Assembly (NCBI GenBank): GCA_910586025.1
Contig: CAJUIO010000022.1
Location: forward strand, 1 to 41,397
DNA: 41,397 bases
Direction of reading: 5' to 3'
Source of the DNA: an uncultured Lachnospiraceae bacterium
GTDB lineage: Bacteria; Bacillota; Clostridia; Lachnospirales; Lachnospiraceae
Shown here piece after piece: positions 17,588 through 27,700 of this stretch. Position 1 is the first letter of the stretch. Each line of letters opens with the position of its first letter. The position numbers were made by a program, and so were the translations under genes. The notes under the pieces are model-generated. The model did no database searches and had not been told where the DNA came from. It saw nothing but the letters and a program-made list of their open reading frames with translations.

Positions 17588-18973
17588 TCATATATTTTCT
17601 TCTCTGTATTGATTCGGCGTTTTTCCCGTATATTTCTTAAAAATTTTCAGGAAATAAAAATAATCATGAAATCCCACATCCATGGCAATATCCACTACTG
17701 ACATTTCGGTTGCTGCGAGCAGCTGCATGGCATCCTCCATCCGCAGCTGAGTTATATACTGTATAAAAGTAACGCCCGTCTCTTTTTTAAAAAGCTGGCT
17801 GATATAGTTCGGATTCATATGCACGGCGGTTCCCACCTTTGCCAGGGAAATATCCCGCCGGTAATTTTCTCTGATATACAGCATAATCTTCATAAATGCG
17901 GCGTTTGTAAAAAACTCTTCGCTGTCGGCTGATTCGCGAATCATCCTGATCTCATCTCTCAATTGCGACAGCATATCGGATAGTGAAGTGTATTCTGTCA
18001 AAAGCTGCTCCAGATTATATATGTAATTATCCATTCCCTCCCTGTACAGACTGCTGGTATGAATCATGTTACAGAGTCTGCTCGACGAGCGAATCGTAAA
18101 ATACATTCTGTATTTTTCTTCTATCGTCTGAAGCAGCCCGCATACGGCCTCCCATCTGCCCCGTTCCATATTTTCCCTGATCTGTTCCAACAGCTCAGCT
18201 GCCTTATCCCCTTCAATCCCGTCTCCCGGTTTACATTCCGGCGCAACCCAGAACTGGCATGCCCTGACCATACATTCCTGTATAGCGGTCGCTATCTCCT
18301 CCAGCTTTACAGCCTCCTTATAAAAACCAATGCCTTTATTCGAGGATGATGAAAGAAATTTTTGGATTTCGCTTTCCGCCGGCGGTTCTTCAGACAAATA
18401 TCCCCATTGTCCTCTCCCCAAAAGGATACACATACTTTTCAGCCCGGGAAAAGCTAACTTTTCATCTCCCATTGTTACTGTCACAAAACACCTGTCCGAA
18501 GAAAGCTCTGACCTCATGAGAAGTTCCCGCGCCTCTTCATGCCCCCCGCTTTCAAGCATGTCCAGAAGATCATTTCCATCCACCGCCATCGGCTTTTCAA
18601 TTTCCAGATTTCTGACAGCCTTTCGCAGGAGCTTGATGATTTTTTCATACTCTAACGGCTTAAGACAATATCCCAGAACGCCATATCCGATCGCCCGCTC
18701 TGCATAGGAAAATTCTGCATATCCGCTGATGATAATCAATTGTATATGTTCATTTTTCTTTCTGAGGATTTCACAGAGCTCAAGGCCGCTTATGCCGGGC
18801 ATTCGTATATCCAATATGGCAATATCCACCTGTGTGCGCTCAACGATCTCCAACACTTCTCTGCTGCCGGAAGCGCATACAGTCAGACAAAGTCCTAACC
18901 CACTCCAGTCGACAGATTCCTTTAGAGACTTCACAACAGAAGGTTCATCATCTGCAATCAATACCTGAAACAT
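17588..18973 (-). CDS. Response regulator with AraC-type DNA-binding domain (YesN family)
   Basis: A 461-residue regulator. Residues 1-120 form a receiver domain with acidic residues D8-D9 and phospho-acceptor D55 in DIAILDIRMPG. A variable middle region (about 150-350) joins it to a C-terminal AraC/XylS pair of helix-turn-helices (about 360-461: VGTAVHMNPNYISQLFKKE, MDVGFHDYFYFLKIFKKYTG). It is encoded 18 bases after the YesM-type kinase, so the two form a two-component system that likely activates the sugar transporter operon just downstream. AAAGGAG precedes the ATG. Confidence 0.94.
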   Translation of the reverse strand: MFQVLIADDEPSVVKSLKESVDWSGLGLCLTVCASGSREVLEIVERTQVDIAILDIRMPGISGLELCEILRKKNEHIQLIIISGYAEFSYAERAIGYGVLGYCLKPLEYEKIIKLLRKAVRNLEIEKPMAVDGNDLLDMLESGGHEEARELLMRSELSSDRCFVTVTMGDEKLAFPGLKSMCILLGRGQWGYLSEEPPAESEIQKFLSSSSNKGIGFYKEAVKLEEIATAIQECMVRACQFWVAPECKPGDGIEGDKAAELLEQIRENMERGRWEAVCGLLQTIEEKYRMYFTIRSSSRLCNMIHTSSLYREGMDNYIYNLEQLLTEYTSLSDMLSQLRDEIRMIRESADSEEFFTNAAFMKIMLYIRENYRRDISLAKVGTAVHMNPNYISQLFKKETGVTFIQYITQLRMEDAMQLLAATEMSVVDIAMDVGFHDYFYFLKIFKKYTGKTPNQYREENI

Positions 18974-18991
18974 TCTTCTCTCCTTTCCCTC

Positions 18992-20731
18992 TCATCCGGT
19001 CGGTATCCGTATCGTGACAGTGGTTCCGTCTCCCGTCTGACTTTCTATTTTAATTCCGTAATTTCTTCCATACTGCAATCGAATCCTGACCTGCGTGTTG
19101 ACAATCCCCAGATGTCTGCTTGTATCATATGCCTCTCTCTCCAGTTCCTCCCTGATATCGTCCAGCTGCACACTGTCAATTCCGACTCCATCATCCTTAA
19201 TCATAATTATCAAAAGGCCCTCTTCCAGTCTTGCTCCGATATAAAGATTCCCCCGTCCCTCTTTTGGCTCCAGTCCATGATAAATTGCATTTTCAACGAG
19301 AGGCTGCAAAAGCATCTTCATCACCGGTACCTGCATCGTTCTTACAGGAAAAGAATACAGCACTTCCATCTTCCCCTGAAACCGATTCTTCTGAATTCTG
19401 ATATAAGATTTGATAATCGATATTTCTTTCTCCAACGGTACAATGCTCTCTCCCTTAATACTGTATCGGAAAATATTCCCCATATCTACCGCCATCTGTG
19501 CCATCTCAGGAGCCTCCTTTTCCAGAGCCATTCTGCGGAACACTTCCAGCGTATTATAGAGAAAATGCGGATCAATCTGGCTTCTCATATAAGCAAGCTC
19601 CGCCTCCTGTTTTTGCACTTTCATCTCATAAAATTCAGTGGCTGTCTCGAAAATCTGAAGATTCAGCCCCTCAATATCCTGAAGCATACCTGTAAATTCC
19701 TCGCCCAGCTCACGAATCTCCAGACATCCTCCCAGCTTAAGCTTCTCCTTCATGCCACGTTTCTTCTGTGACCGAATCCCTTTCATAACACCGTGAAAAT
19801 ACTGCAGTGGTTTCACCATATGTGAATTAATCAGCCATACCAGCAGCAATGTGAATATAACCAGCAGCGCCACACAAAACCAGATCAGCAGACCTACGGC
19901 TTCCGTCCTCTTCCTTACCTGCCGTATATCCAGAGCACTGATCTGCCAGCAGTCCATTTCCTCAAGATATCTGCTTTGGATCGCCCATTTGACATTCCTT
20001 TTTGCTTTTCCCTCCTTCTCATCCTTCCATGCCTTCCAAATCTGTTCCGCATTCTGCCATCCTCCGTTAAACGGCAGCAAAATATTTTCGTCATCCGCCA
20101 AAAGGTAATAGGAACCCATTTCATTTTCGCTGTTAATCTGAAAATAAGAGTAATTGATAGAAAAAAGAATTGTCCCGATACTTTCTCCTCCCTCAAGCAC
20201 CTCATATCCATAAACAAGTGTCGACGGCTCATCCCATGCTGAAATAAATCCAGACTTCTCAACACCCAGCCAGGAAAACATATTTCCGCAATTCTTCTTG
20301 CGAAGCCTGTCCATTTGCTCGTTGGTATAAATCGAACTGTAGTGAATCTCCCCATTTACAATGGAAATACATTTTATGCTGGGATCCATAATCTCATAAT
20401 AAGCTATTTTTCTCACAACCGGATATATCTTTCCGGACTTTCTCCTAAAAGGCGCCCTTAAAAACTCCTGCAGTTCTTTACTTCCCGCAAAATCCATACA
20501 GAAAGCTTCTGTCTTTCTATACTGTATTTCCAGTTGGTTCTCCAGCTTTTCCGATGTAATCTCAGTATGCTCTGCCGCATTTCTCACAAGTAATTCCTGA
20601 ATCGAATGATTAATTAACAGACATAAAACCACAAAGAGAATTCCCATCAGGACAAGCATTCTCTGCATCTGTGCCTTAATGCTTACATTGTCCCCGCCTG
20701 TTCTCAAAAACCATAATTTCCTGGATTTCAT
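18992..20731 (-). CDS. Sensor histidine kinase (YesM family)
   Basis: A 579-residue membrane kinase. Membrane segments at about 24-41 and 279-301 flank an extracellular sensor domain, followed by a HAMP-like stretch (302-360), a His-kinase domain with phospho-acceptor H389 in QIDPHFLYNTL, and an ATPase domain with NAIYHGLEP (N box) and DDGVGID (G1 box). This is the LytS/YesM kinase type that pairs with AraC-type response regulators. It probably senses a plant or host sugar or the loaded binding protein outside the cell. The ribosome site before the ATG at 20731 is weak, so the exact start is uncertain. Confidence 0.93.
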   Translation of the reverse strand: MKSRKLWFLRTGGDNVSIKAQMQRMLVLMGILFVVLCLLINHSIQELLVRNAAEHTEITSEKLENQLEIQYRKTEAFCMDFAGSKELQEFLRAPFRRKSGKIYPVVRKIAYYEIMDPSIKCISIVNGEIHYSSIYTNEQMDRLRKKNCGNMFSWLGVEKSGFISAWDEPSTLVYGYEVLEGGESIGTILFSINYSYFQINSENEMGSYYLLADDENILLPFNGGWQNAEQIWKAWKDEKEGKAKRNVKWAIQSRYLEEMDCWQISALDIRQVRKRTEAVGLLIWFCVALLVIFTLLLVWLINSHMVKPLQYFHGVMKGIRSQKKRGMKEKLKLGGCLEIRELGEEFTGMLQDIEGLNLQIFETATEFYEMKVQKQEAELAYMRSQIDPHFLYNTLEVFRRMALEKEAPEMAQMAVDMGNIFRYSIKGESIVPLEKEISIIKSYIRIQKNRFQGKMEVLYSFPVRTMQVPVMKMLLQPLVENAIYHGLEPKEGRGNLYIGARLEEGLLIIMIKDDGVGIDSVQLDDIREELEREAYDTSRHLGIVNTQVRIRLQYGRNYGIKIESQTGDGTTVTIRIPTG

Positions 20732-20860
20732 ACATTGTCACCATAATATACATTCTTTGCTGTCAAATCCATCTTTTAATCTCAGAAGCTCCTTTATGAC
20801 TTTATTATACAAAAAAAAGAAAGTATTGAAAACACTTGATTCCGGCTTCCCTTCAATTTT

Positions 20861-21223
20861 GGCATAGAGATCAGCAAAAGATATGATATGTATTTTCTGG
20901 AGATAGGGGCGGATAAAGACCATGTACACCTTTTTATACAGTCAGTGCCAAACTGTATCCTGACACAAATAATAAAGATAGTAAAAAGTATAACGGCAAA
21001 AGAAGAGTTTGCACGCTGCCCAGAAGTGAAGAAACAATTATGGGGAGGAAATTTGGGGACAGCGGGCTATTATGTGGCGACAGTGAGCGAACATGGGAAT
21101 GAAGAAGTGATAGCAAACTATGTAAAAAATCAAGGAAATGCGTATAAGAAGTCATTTCAGAACAAAGAGCCCGAGCACAGTCGGGAAATATCTTTTATAA
21201 CCTGCCCTTATCGAGCAGAATAA
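20861..21223 (+). pseudogene. IS200/IS605-family TnpA transposase remnant
   Basis: The frame contains the HUH motif (DKDHVHLFIQSVP) and the downstream catalytic tyrosine region (GYYVATVSEHGNEEVIANYVKNQG) of a Y1 transposase. Homology reads back in frame to about EISKRYDMYFLEIGAD, upstream of the first ATG at 20888, but an in-frame stop lies at 20837 and the first strand and helix are gone. The LWGGNLGTAG stretch also departs from the usual GGEFW pattern. It is an N-terminally truncated, decaying copy that is very unlikely to move. The 12-bp hairpin just after the stop may be its right-end structure. No TnpB gene is present. Confidence 0.85.
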
Positions 21224-21253
21224 TTTCCGGGATGCCGATATGCATCCCGGAAA
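21224..21253. terminator. Perfect 12-bp hairpin between TnpA remnant and GH31
   Basis: TTTCCGGGATGC pairs perfectly with GCATCCCGGAAA around a 6-base loop, directly after the transposase stop and 14 bases past the GH31 stop. T-runs on either side are poor. It may be the GH31 terminator or the right-end hairpin of the IS200-type element. Confidence 0.5.
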
Positions 21254-21266
21254 AACTGTAAAGTAA

Positions 21267-23297
21267 TTATTTATCCGCATTCTGAAATACCTGGGCTCCA
21301 TTCCTGAGAAACAGAGGAATCCTGCAGACCGGTGCCTTTACCCTCACCTCCTGTCCGCCGCTCCAGCGCCGTTTGCTCTCCCATTCCACCCACTCGGCTC
21401 CGGCCGGAAGATAGACGGTTCTTTCCCGCACACCGGCCTCCATTACAGGAGCCACCAGCAGGTCATGGCCAAACAGATAGACATCCTCAGCCTCCCACGC
21501 TGCGGGATCCTCCGGGAATTCATAGAACAGAGTTTTCATGACAGGCGTACCCTTCTCATGAGCCTCCCGCATCACGCTCCGGATGTAATCCTTCATGGCC
21601 TCCCGGAGCCTGATATAGTAAATCATCATCTCTTCCAGCTCCGGCGTATAGCTCCACACCTCGTTGTCCGCACCGGAAGCGCATATTCCTCCGCCGTAAA
21701 CGGCATCCGGATTCATGGGAGCCTTGTGGGGATCCCTGTCTCCGTGCAGACGCATCACAGGGCAGAACGTACCATACTGAAACCAGCGCATCAGCAGCTC
21801 ATGAAAGGCAGGGTCATTGACATTTCCCCCGTGAAAGCCCCCGATATCCGCCGTCCACCATGAGATTCCGGCCATGCCCATGTTCAATCCGGCTGTAAAC
21901 TGATTCCGCAGATAGGTAAAGGTGGAGGGCACATCCCCCGACCATACCAGTGCGCCGTATTTTTGCGAGCCCGCCCAGGCACATCGGATCAGGTTGATAG
22001 GATTCTCCACACCTGCCGCCCTCATTCCGTCATAAAAGGCCTGCGCATATCCCACCGGGTATTCGTTGGCACATTCCAGGGCGGAGCCGTCATAATAGCG
22101 GTACAGATCAAAATCCGCCGCGGTAAACTCCGGTTCCGCCTCGTCCAGCCAGAACAGGGCAACTCCCTTGTCAAAATAATTTTTCTTCACGGTCTTCCAG
22201 ATGAATTCTCTGGCCTGTGGGTTCGTGGAATCCATGAATTCTTCCATGCCAAAGCATTCCATAGCCGCCTGTATTCCGCGGTTTGTCCGGATCAACAGAT
22301 CCCTCTCCTTCATCTCCTCGTAATTCACCGACTTGCGGTCTACCGTAGGCCACACGGACACCATCAGACGGATCCCCATTTCCTTTAACTCCTGTATCAT
22401 GGCCTCAGGATCCGGAAAATATTCTCTGTCAAAGGTCCAGTCTCCCTGATGCGGCCAGTGAAAGAAATCCAGCACGATCACGCTGAGAGGGATTTTTCTC
22501 CTGTAATATTCACGGGCCACGCCAAGCAGCTCCTCCTGAGTCTGGTAACGCAGCTTGCACTGCCAGAATCCCATGGCGAAATCCGGCATCATAGGCACCT
22601 TGCCCGTCACATCCGCATACCGCTCCACGATCTCGGCGGGCGCATCTCCCGCCACGATCCAATAATCGATCTGTTTGCTGGATTTAGCATGAAACTCCGT
22701 CCTGTCTTTTGAAAAAACAGCCTGTCCCACAGCGGGATTATTCCACAAAAGCCCATAGCCCCTGTCCGATACCATGAACGGGACACTGGCCTGCGTATTC
22801 TTCTGTTCGAGTTCCAGACAGCAGCCTTTAAGATTTAAGTAAGGATGCTGGTACTGCCCCATACCGTAAATCCTTTCTCTCTCATCAGACTCGAAACGCA
22901 GATGCAGCTCGAAATTATCTCCTCCCACTGTGCGAAACGCTCTGGCCGATGCCCGCACCATGGTAATCTGGTCCAGATCCTTCCAATCCCTGGTTCCGTA
23001 ATCCCAGGAACGATAGTATTCCTTCAAAATCTCCCGCCCGTTCCGGTCAAAAAAACTGATCTTACCATAATCCGTGATCACCGCCCGTATCTTTCCGTTC
23101 TCAACAACCGCTCTGTCATCCTCGATCGTGATCGTTCCCTGTGCGTCCGCAGGCTCAGACAACGCCCAGTCTTTATCCGTAAACCGGTGATTTTCCGTGG
23201 CACGGACGCGAAGCCCCTCTCCCCAGGGACGGATCTCCAGCAGCTCCCTTCTCCTTTTAAAAAGAAGCGCACCGTCTTTTTCTGTAAAATACCGCAT
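21267..23297 (-). CDS. GH31 family glycosidase (alpha-glucosidase or alpha-xylosidase)
   Basis: A 676-residue retaining alpha-glycosidase. The catalytic nucleophile is D385 in FWLDEAEPEF and the acid/base D455 in WSGDVPSTF; ISWWTADIGGF follows as in GH31. An N-terminal galactose-mutarotase-like beta domain occupies about 1-235 and a C-terminal beta region follows the barrel. The WLDEAEPE form is common in YicI-type alpha-xylosidases and 6-glucosidases, so substrate is open. No signal peptide is seen, so it is cytoplasmic. It stands alone between the transposase remnant and the toxin operon, with its own promoter. Confidence 0.93.
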   Translation of the reverse strand: MRYFTEKDGALLFKRRRELLEIRPWGEGLRVRATENHRFTDKDWALSEPADAQGTITIEDDRAVVENGKIRAVITDYGKISFFDRNGREILKEYYRSWDYGTRDWKDLDQITMVRASARAFRTVGGDNFELHLRFESDERERIYGMGQYQHPYLNLKGCCLELEQKNTQASVPFMVSDRGYGLLWNNPAVGQAVFSKDRTEFHAKSSKQIDYWIVAGDAPAEIVERYADVTGKVPMMPDFAMGFWQCKLRYQTQEELLGVAREYYRRKIPLSVIVLDFFHWPHQGDWTFDREYFPDPEAMIQELKEMGIRLMVSVWPTVDRKSVNYEEMKERDLLIRTNRGIQAAMECFGMEEFMDSTNPQAREFIWKTVKKNYFDKGVALFWLDEAEPEFTAADFDLYRYYDGSALECANEYPVGYAQAFYDGMRAAGVENPINLIRCAWAGSQKYGALVWSGDVPSTFTYLRNQFTAGLNMGMAGISWWTADIGGFHGGNVNDPAFHELLMRWFQYGTFCPVMRLHGDRDPHKAPMNPDAVYGGGICASGADNEVWSYTPELEEMMIYYIRLREAMKDYIRSVMREAHEKGTPVMKTLFYEFPEDPAAWEAEDVYLFGHDLLVAPVMEAGVRERTVYLPAGAEWVEWESKRRWSGGQEVRVKAPVCRIPLFLRNGAQVFQNADK

Positions 23298-23327
23298 AGG
23301 TTTTCCTCGCTTTCCTGTTTTTGTTTC

Positions 23328-23365
23328 AGTATATCACAGGACAGACGCTGCTTGAAGCATGCTTC
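23328..23365 (-). promoter_or_regulatory. Candidate GH31 promoter with overlapping palindrome
   Basis: Minus-strand TATACT (23328-23333) and TTCAAG (23351-23356) are 17 bases apart. A perfect 12-bp palindrome GAAGCATGCTTC (23354-23365) overlaps the -35, as a repressor site would. No clear terminator separates this from the end of the immunity gene upstream. Confidence 0.45.
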
Positions 23366-23400
23366 TGAAGATTTTATTATGGTGTCTGCCGCTTCCCTGA

Positions 23401-23799
23401 TTACAGATATCCGATAAACTCTGCAAAAGATTCCGCAACACAATAATACAAATTATCATCTTTATCCCAAAAATAAATCTTTTCCGTTTCAAGATTTACA
23501 CAATAATAATTGTCTCCGGAATCCTTTGCCACCGGTACAATTTTCCCGTGCGTTTTCTCCTGAAACCATGCAAGAGGCTTTCTTATACTGTTATACTCTC
23601 CTTCATTAAACGAGAGAAAGCACCGGATTTCATATTCCTTTCCGTTAACATTAAAAATATTTTTCTTCGGGATTCCTCCATTATTTTCTCTGAAAAATTT
23701 TTTGAAATCTTCGGAGAAATAAATGTCATATTTGTCCTCAATTCTATCAATCACTGATTTGTCATTGAGCATTTTCACATCTACACATGCAATCGCCAT
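23401..23799 (-). CDS. SUKH (SMI1/KNR4) family immunity protein
   Basis: A 132-residue acidic cytoplasmic protein. The pattern IEDKYDIYFSEDFKKFFRENNGGIP near residues 19-43 is the SUKH core: a helix, then NGG-P. It is followed by strands with DNYYCVNLETEKIYFWDKDD and a final helix SFAEFIGYL. SUKH proteins are the commonest immunity proteins for HNH-type nuclease toxins. The start overlaps the toxin stop by one base (TAATG) behind AAAGGGG, so toxin and antidote are translated together. This is the last gene of the accessory operon. Binding to the upstream toxin is inferred from family and position. Confidence 0.9.
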   Translation of the reverse strand: MAIACVDVKMLNDKSVIDRIEDKYDIYFSEDFKKFFRENNGGIPKKNIFNVNGKEYEIRCFLSFNEGEYNSIRKPLAWFQEKTHGKIVPVAKDSGDNYYCVNLETEKIYFWDKDDNLYYCVAESFAEFIGYL

Positions 23800-24695
23800 T
23801 AAAATTGCACCCCTTTCTGTATGCTGTCATCCGATTTATCAACTGATTTATTTCCCCAGATGGAATTGCCTCCGGTATGCGCCGCACCCCCGATGGTTTT
23901 ATCATGGTCCTCAGTTTTAACCAGCTGCATTTTACCCGGTTCTTCTGAATGATGCCATGAATAGCCCCTTGGAGTTTTTTCATCCTCTATATCTTCCAAT
24001 TGTTCATCCGTAAACTGCTCTCTTAACTCAGGATCATTTTCTATTGCCTTCTTCAATTCTTTGTTACATTCACCAAACTGTTTCCCGTTAGATTTAAGGT
24101 AATCGGCGGCATCAAGCTCGGTATCAAAAGCACTGTCAAATACGGGAAATACACCTTCTATTTTGATTCCTTTATACTCGATTGTCTTGCGCTCATATGA
24201 AACTCCGCAATCGGCCGTTGTACCTTCTTTATCCTGGCAATCAGTTTTATAATGAATAGTTCCGGCTTTGTCTATCCGGCAGTTCTCATTGATCTTCTTA
24301 TCTGACCATCCCAAAATATCTTTTAATTTCTGTTTTTCATCATCTGTCAACTCACGTGTACCATCTTCGTCATATTCATAAATATCTTCCTTATCTGATT
24401 TATCACCCTGTTCTTTTTCTCTTTTGCCATCATCCTCCTGCATTTGTTTATCCTCAGTGTCAGCGGATTTGCCGCAATTATCCGCATCCTTGTAATCATC
24501 GGCAAACAACTCCTTAAAAGCTTCCTCAGTATCAATTTTCTCATTTGAGTGATCCGGCCCGGAAGTCTTTATACCGTCAAAATCATCTTTAAATAACTCC
24601 GCATAATCCTGATCCGTCTCCGGCTTACAATTCTTATCCGGAATCTGTTTTTCAGGAATTATTTTACCATCCATTTTTCCACCAAATTCTGACAT
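23799..24695 (-). CDS. HNH-type (WHH) nuclease toxin with acidic repeat-bearing N-terminus
   Basis: A 298-residue protein. The C-terminal nuclease (about 175-285) has GYSWHHSEEPGKMQLV (W247-H248-H249), H264 and AHTGGNSIWG (H273), the HNH/endonuclease VII-like WHH toxin pattern. The usual spacing between the later histidines is stretched by a few residues (TIGGA). The N-terminal half is strongly acidic and probably disordered. It contains two copies of an ELFxDD(F/Y) motif (33-39 and 63-69), possibly a recruitment tag. There is no signal peptide, so it cannot use Sec alone. The ATG has GGAGG five bases ahead and lies 16 bases after the ATPase stop. It should cut DNA when free of the SUKH protein. 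Confidence 0.87.
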   Translation of the reverse strand: MSEFGGKMDGKIIPEKQIPDKNCKPETDQDYAELFKDDFDGIKTSGPDHSNEKIDTEEAFKELFADDYKDADNCGKSADTEDKQMQEDDGKREKEQGDKSDKEDIYEYDEDGTRELTDDEKQKLKDILGWSDKKINENCRIDKAGTIHYKTDCQDKEGTTADCGVSYERKTIEYKGIKIEGVFPVFDSAFDTELDAADYLKSNGKQFGECNKELKKAIENDPELREQFTDEQLEDIEDEKTPRGYSWHHSEEPGKMQLVKTEDHDKTIGGAAHTGGNSIWGNKSVDKSDDSIQKGVQF

Positions 24696-24711
24696 AAATT
24701 CCTCCGCTGGT

Positions 24712-27700
24712 TTATTCTTTACGTGATTTTATGTGTTTTATTAAGTCTGACTTAATTTCAGCAGCCTCTGATGTCTGCTCGCGGGCAGCATGCTCATTGG
24801 CAATTATAGCAAGTATCCTGTCCTGATCAATCTGATTCAATGTATCAATATTAGGTTCGAGCTTGTCAATCATCATATTGAACCATGAATTCATATCATG
24901 TCTTTCTGAATTTGACATCATTAATGCTGTTTCTGAATTAAATACATTGTATATAATCCGGCTTCTCAGTCTCTGGACATTTTCCGGCTTCCGTTCCTTA
25001 AAATATTTCATCAGATCTAACTTAATATCTGAAGCTATCGCCAGCTTATAAACTGATGATTCTAATTGAAAAATCCTGTCTGAATCCATTTCCAGTTTTT
25101 TAGGTACCGGCAGCATCACATAATCAATAAGCTCCGACTTAATTATATTTTCATCCTCCTTACGGATACGTTCCTTCAGCTCATATTTTTCTCCATTATT
25201 TTGACACTGGTGTATATGGCAAAGGACAGGCTCAAGCCAGTCATTCTGATACACTGCGGCAACACCTGTTTTTAACTTGGAAAGCTCTATGATCTGACTG
25301 TCGTTTAATGCAGCAGCACGCCCCACTAATTCCCGGTCAGACAGATCCGGCAGTCTGAGAATAATCTTTGTATTCGTGTTCCTTATTACCGCCATGTCTA
25401 AAAGTCCCGGAGCCTGATCCGCTATAATAAATCCCTCGCCGTATGTCCGCATCTCCGCAATAGAATTTGCAAGCATTTCCACGGATTTTCCAAGCAGATT
25501 TGACGAATCCGAGCTCTGCTCCGTCGAGGTTCTTTTTAACAGATTATGTGCTTCTTCCAAAACAGTCAAATGTTTCAGGCAACTATTATTCTCATCATGC
25601 GATGCCATGCGGTATTCCTGCATTTTCATAACGAGCAGTCCCATAATCAGAGATTTCGTCTCGACAGAGCCCACCCTGCTCAAATCAACAATTACATTGG
25701 AATCAAACAATTCTTCCGGCGATAATTCATTCGAAGTCAGTATCCGGCTGTATATCCCGTTTGTCAATGACTTGATACGGGTACATAATGCTCCCGTATA
25801 ATCACCTTTACTGTCCGAAGAATATTTTGATTCCTCCATAACCACATTGACCATCTTTAAAACATCAATAAAGGAAGGAAACATACACTGACCGAATTTT
25901 TCTTCATATTTACATCTGGATTCGGTCAAGTTCCATCCGGCATTGATATAAGACCTTTCAATGGCATCCTTTAAAACTGCCGGCATGGCAGCATACATTG
26001 GCCAACATACATTAAATATTTCAACCAGTCTGTCAATATGCTCAAGGACATGGATATCTTCCGGAAATGAAAACGGATTGATTCTTAACAAATTCATTTT
26101 TCTGTCATTCGTACCATACACATTTACATCCCTGTAATGGCCAAATTTATCTTTATATTCCCCTTTAGCCGGTTCAATTACCATAAAATGAATTGCCTTT
26201 TCACTGCCAATGCTCTTATTTTTTTCCAGAATTTTCTCAATAATGGAATACACGGCATTTGACTTACCGGCTCCCGTTGAGCCGGTAATAAACGTATGCA
26301 TTGTCATACTGTCCAAATCCAGTTTTACAGGAAGCTTCTCCTCCCTTCCCATATGGTAAAGATTTCCCAGTTCTATGTATCTATGCCCTTTGGAACGATC
26401 ATACTGTACATTCCTGCCAAATGCAGCTGTTTCAATGACCGTTGCCCCGGGTACAGATTTTCTTGGCAGGCCCAGGTGGACGGCCAGTTCACGGCCGCTT
26501 ACAACGGTGGCAGGTGTCACCTGATTTGGATTATTAAATGTAAACTGTGGATGCTGAAGCTTTCTGAGATACTTTTTGATGATTTTTACATTGCCTTCCT
26601 CCTGCCAGGAATTAATATTCGCCCTCTCCACATGAGTACAATTGCCATTAATAAGGCCCTTATAGGTGCCTGCAGCCATTTTTGCGGCCATGGGATCTGC
26701 GGCAAGGAAATATGCCGCCGTTGCAAAAATCCCGTAATTCTCACTCTCTTTGAGCCGCTCGAGCTGCTCGTCAATCTGATCAAGAATATTTTGTATAGTC
26801 TTATTTATATAAGTGATCTGCAATGTACGGCCCGTGGTCTCAGTCGATGTTTTCCCTTCTGCTCTGCTTTCAATTTCTCCTTTCGCTTCTGCGTCACCAA
26901 TTGTATTGATCTGGGCCCTTGTTGTTCCAAATGTTGCCGTATCGGAATAGCTTTTTGTTCTTGAAATACTATGGGAATAATGTCCTCCTACTTTTACCGC
27001 ATCATTGCCAACTGAGAAATTTGCCCCAAAAGTATCCGTATGAGTGACCGCCCTTCCTTCTGTATGCGCACGGCTCTCGGATATTCCCGTTGACAAGGCG
27101 CTGGACTTGCTTTTGGTCAGCGTTTTACTCAGTGATTTGGATAATGTTTCAGAAATTCCTTCCGCCGAGCTTTCACTAAAAGTCAGATCACTCTTTAAAA
27201 ATGGCACAAGCTTTGAATACAGCAACTCATATTCCGCCTTTATATCCGCCAATTGGTCACCGGTAACGGCATTTGCAATAAATACAGCCGAAAACGGCGT
27301 TCCCTGCATGGTATCTATCAGCTTTTCCATTCCCTGAATATAGTTTTCATTTGCCACGTCTTCCTTTTCCCTGGGTGACCCGACTCCCGAAACGCTGGAA
27401 ACACTCGTATACAAATCCTTTGTACAATTATTGATCAACGATTCAAGCTGTGTGTTTTCTAATGCGATTTCATCATAAGGGGCAAGGCTTCCAGGGAAGT
27501 TGCCAATCAAACCGCTGCATAAAGCTTTTGCACTTCCTCTGGCGCTTGAAACCTCATTGGCACCTGTTATTCCAAGATAGATCTCCGCCTCTTTTCCATT
27601 GCTGTTGATGATCATGACAATATTACTGTCAAATCCCAAAGCGGATGCATATGTGTTTACAAGCTTCTGCAGGTTATTTTCATTACGGTCATATACAATT

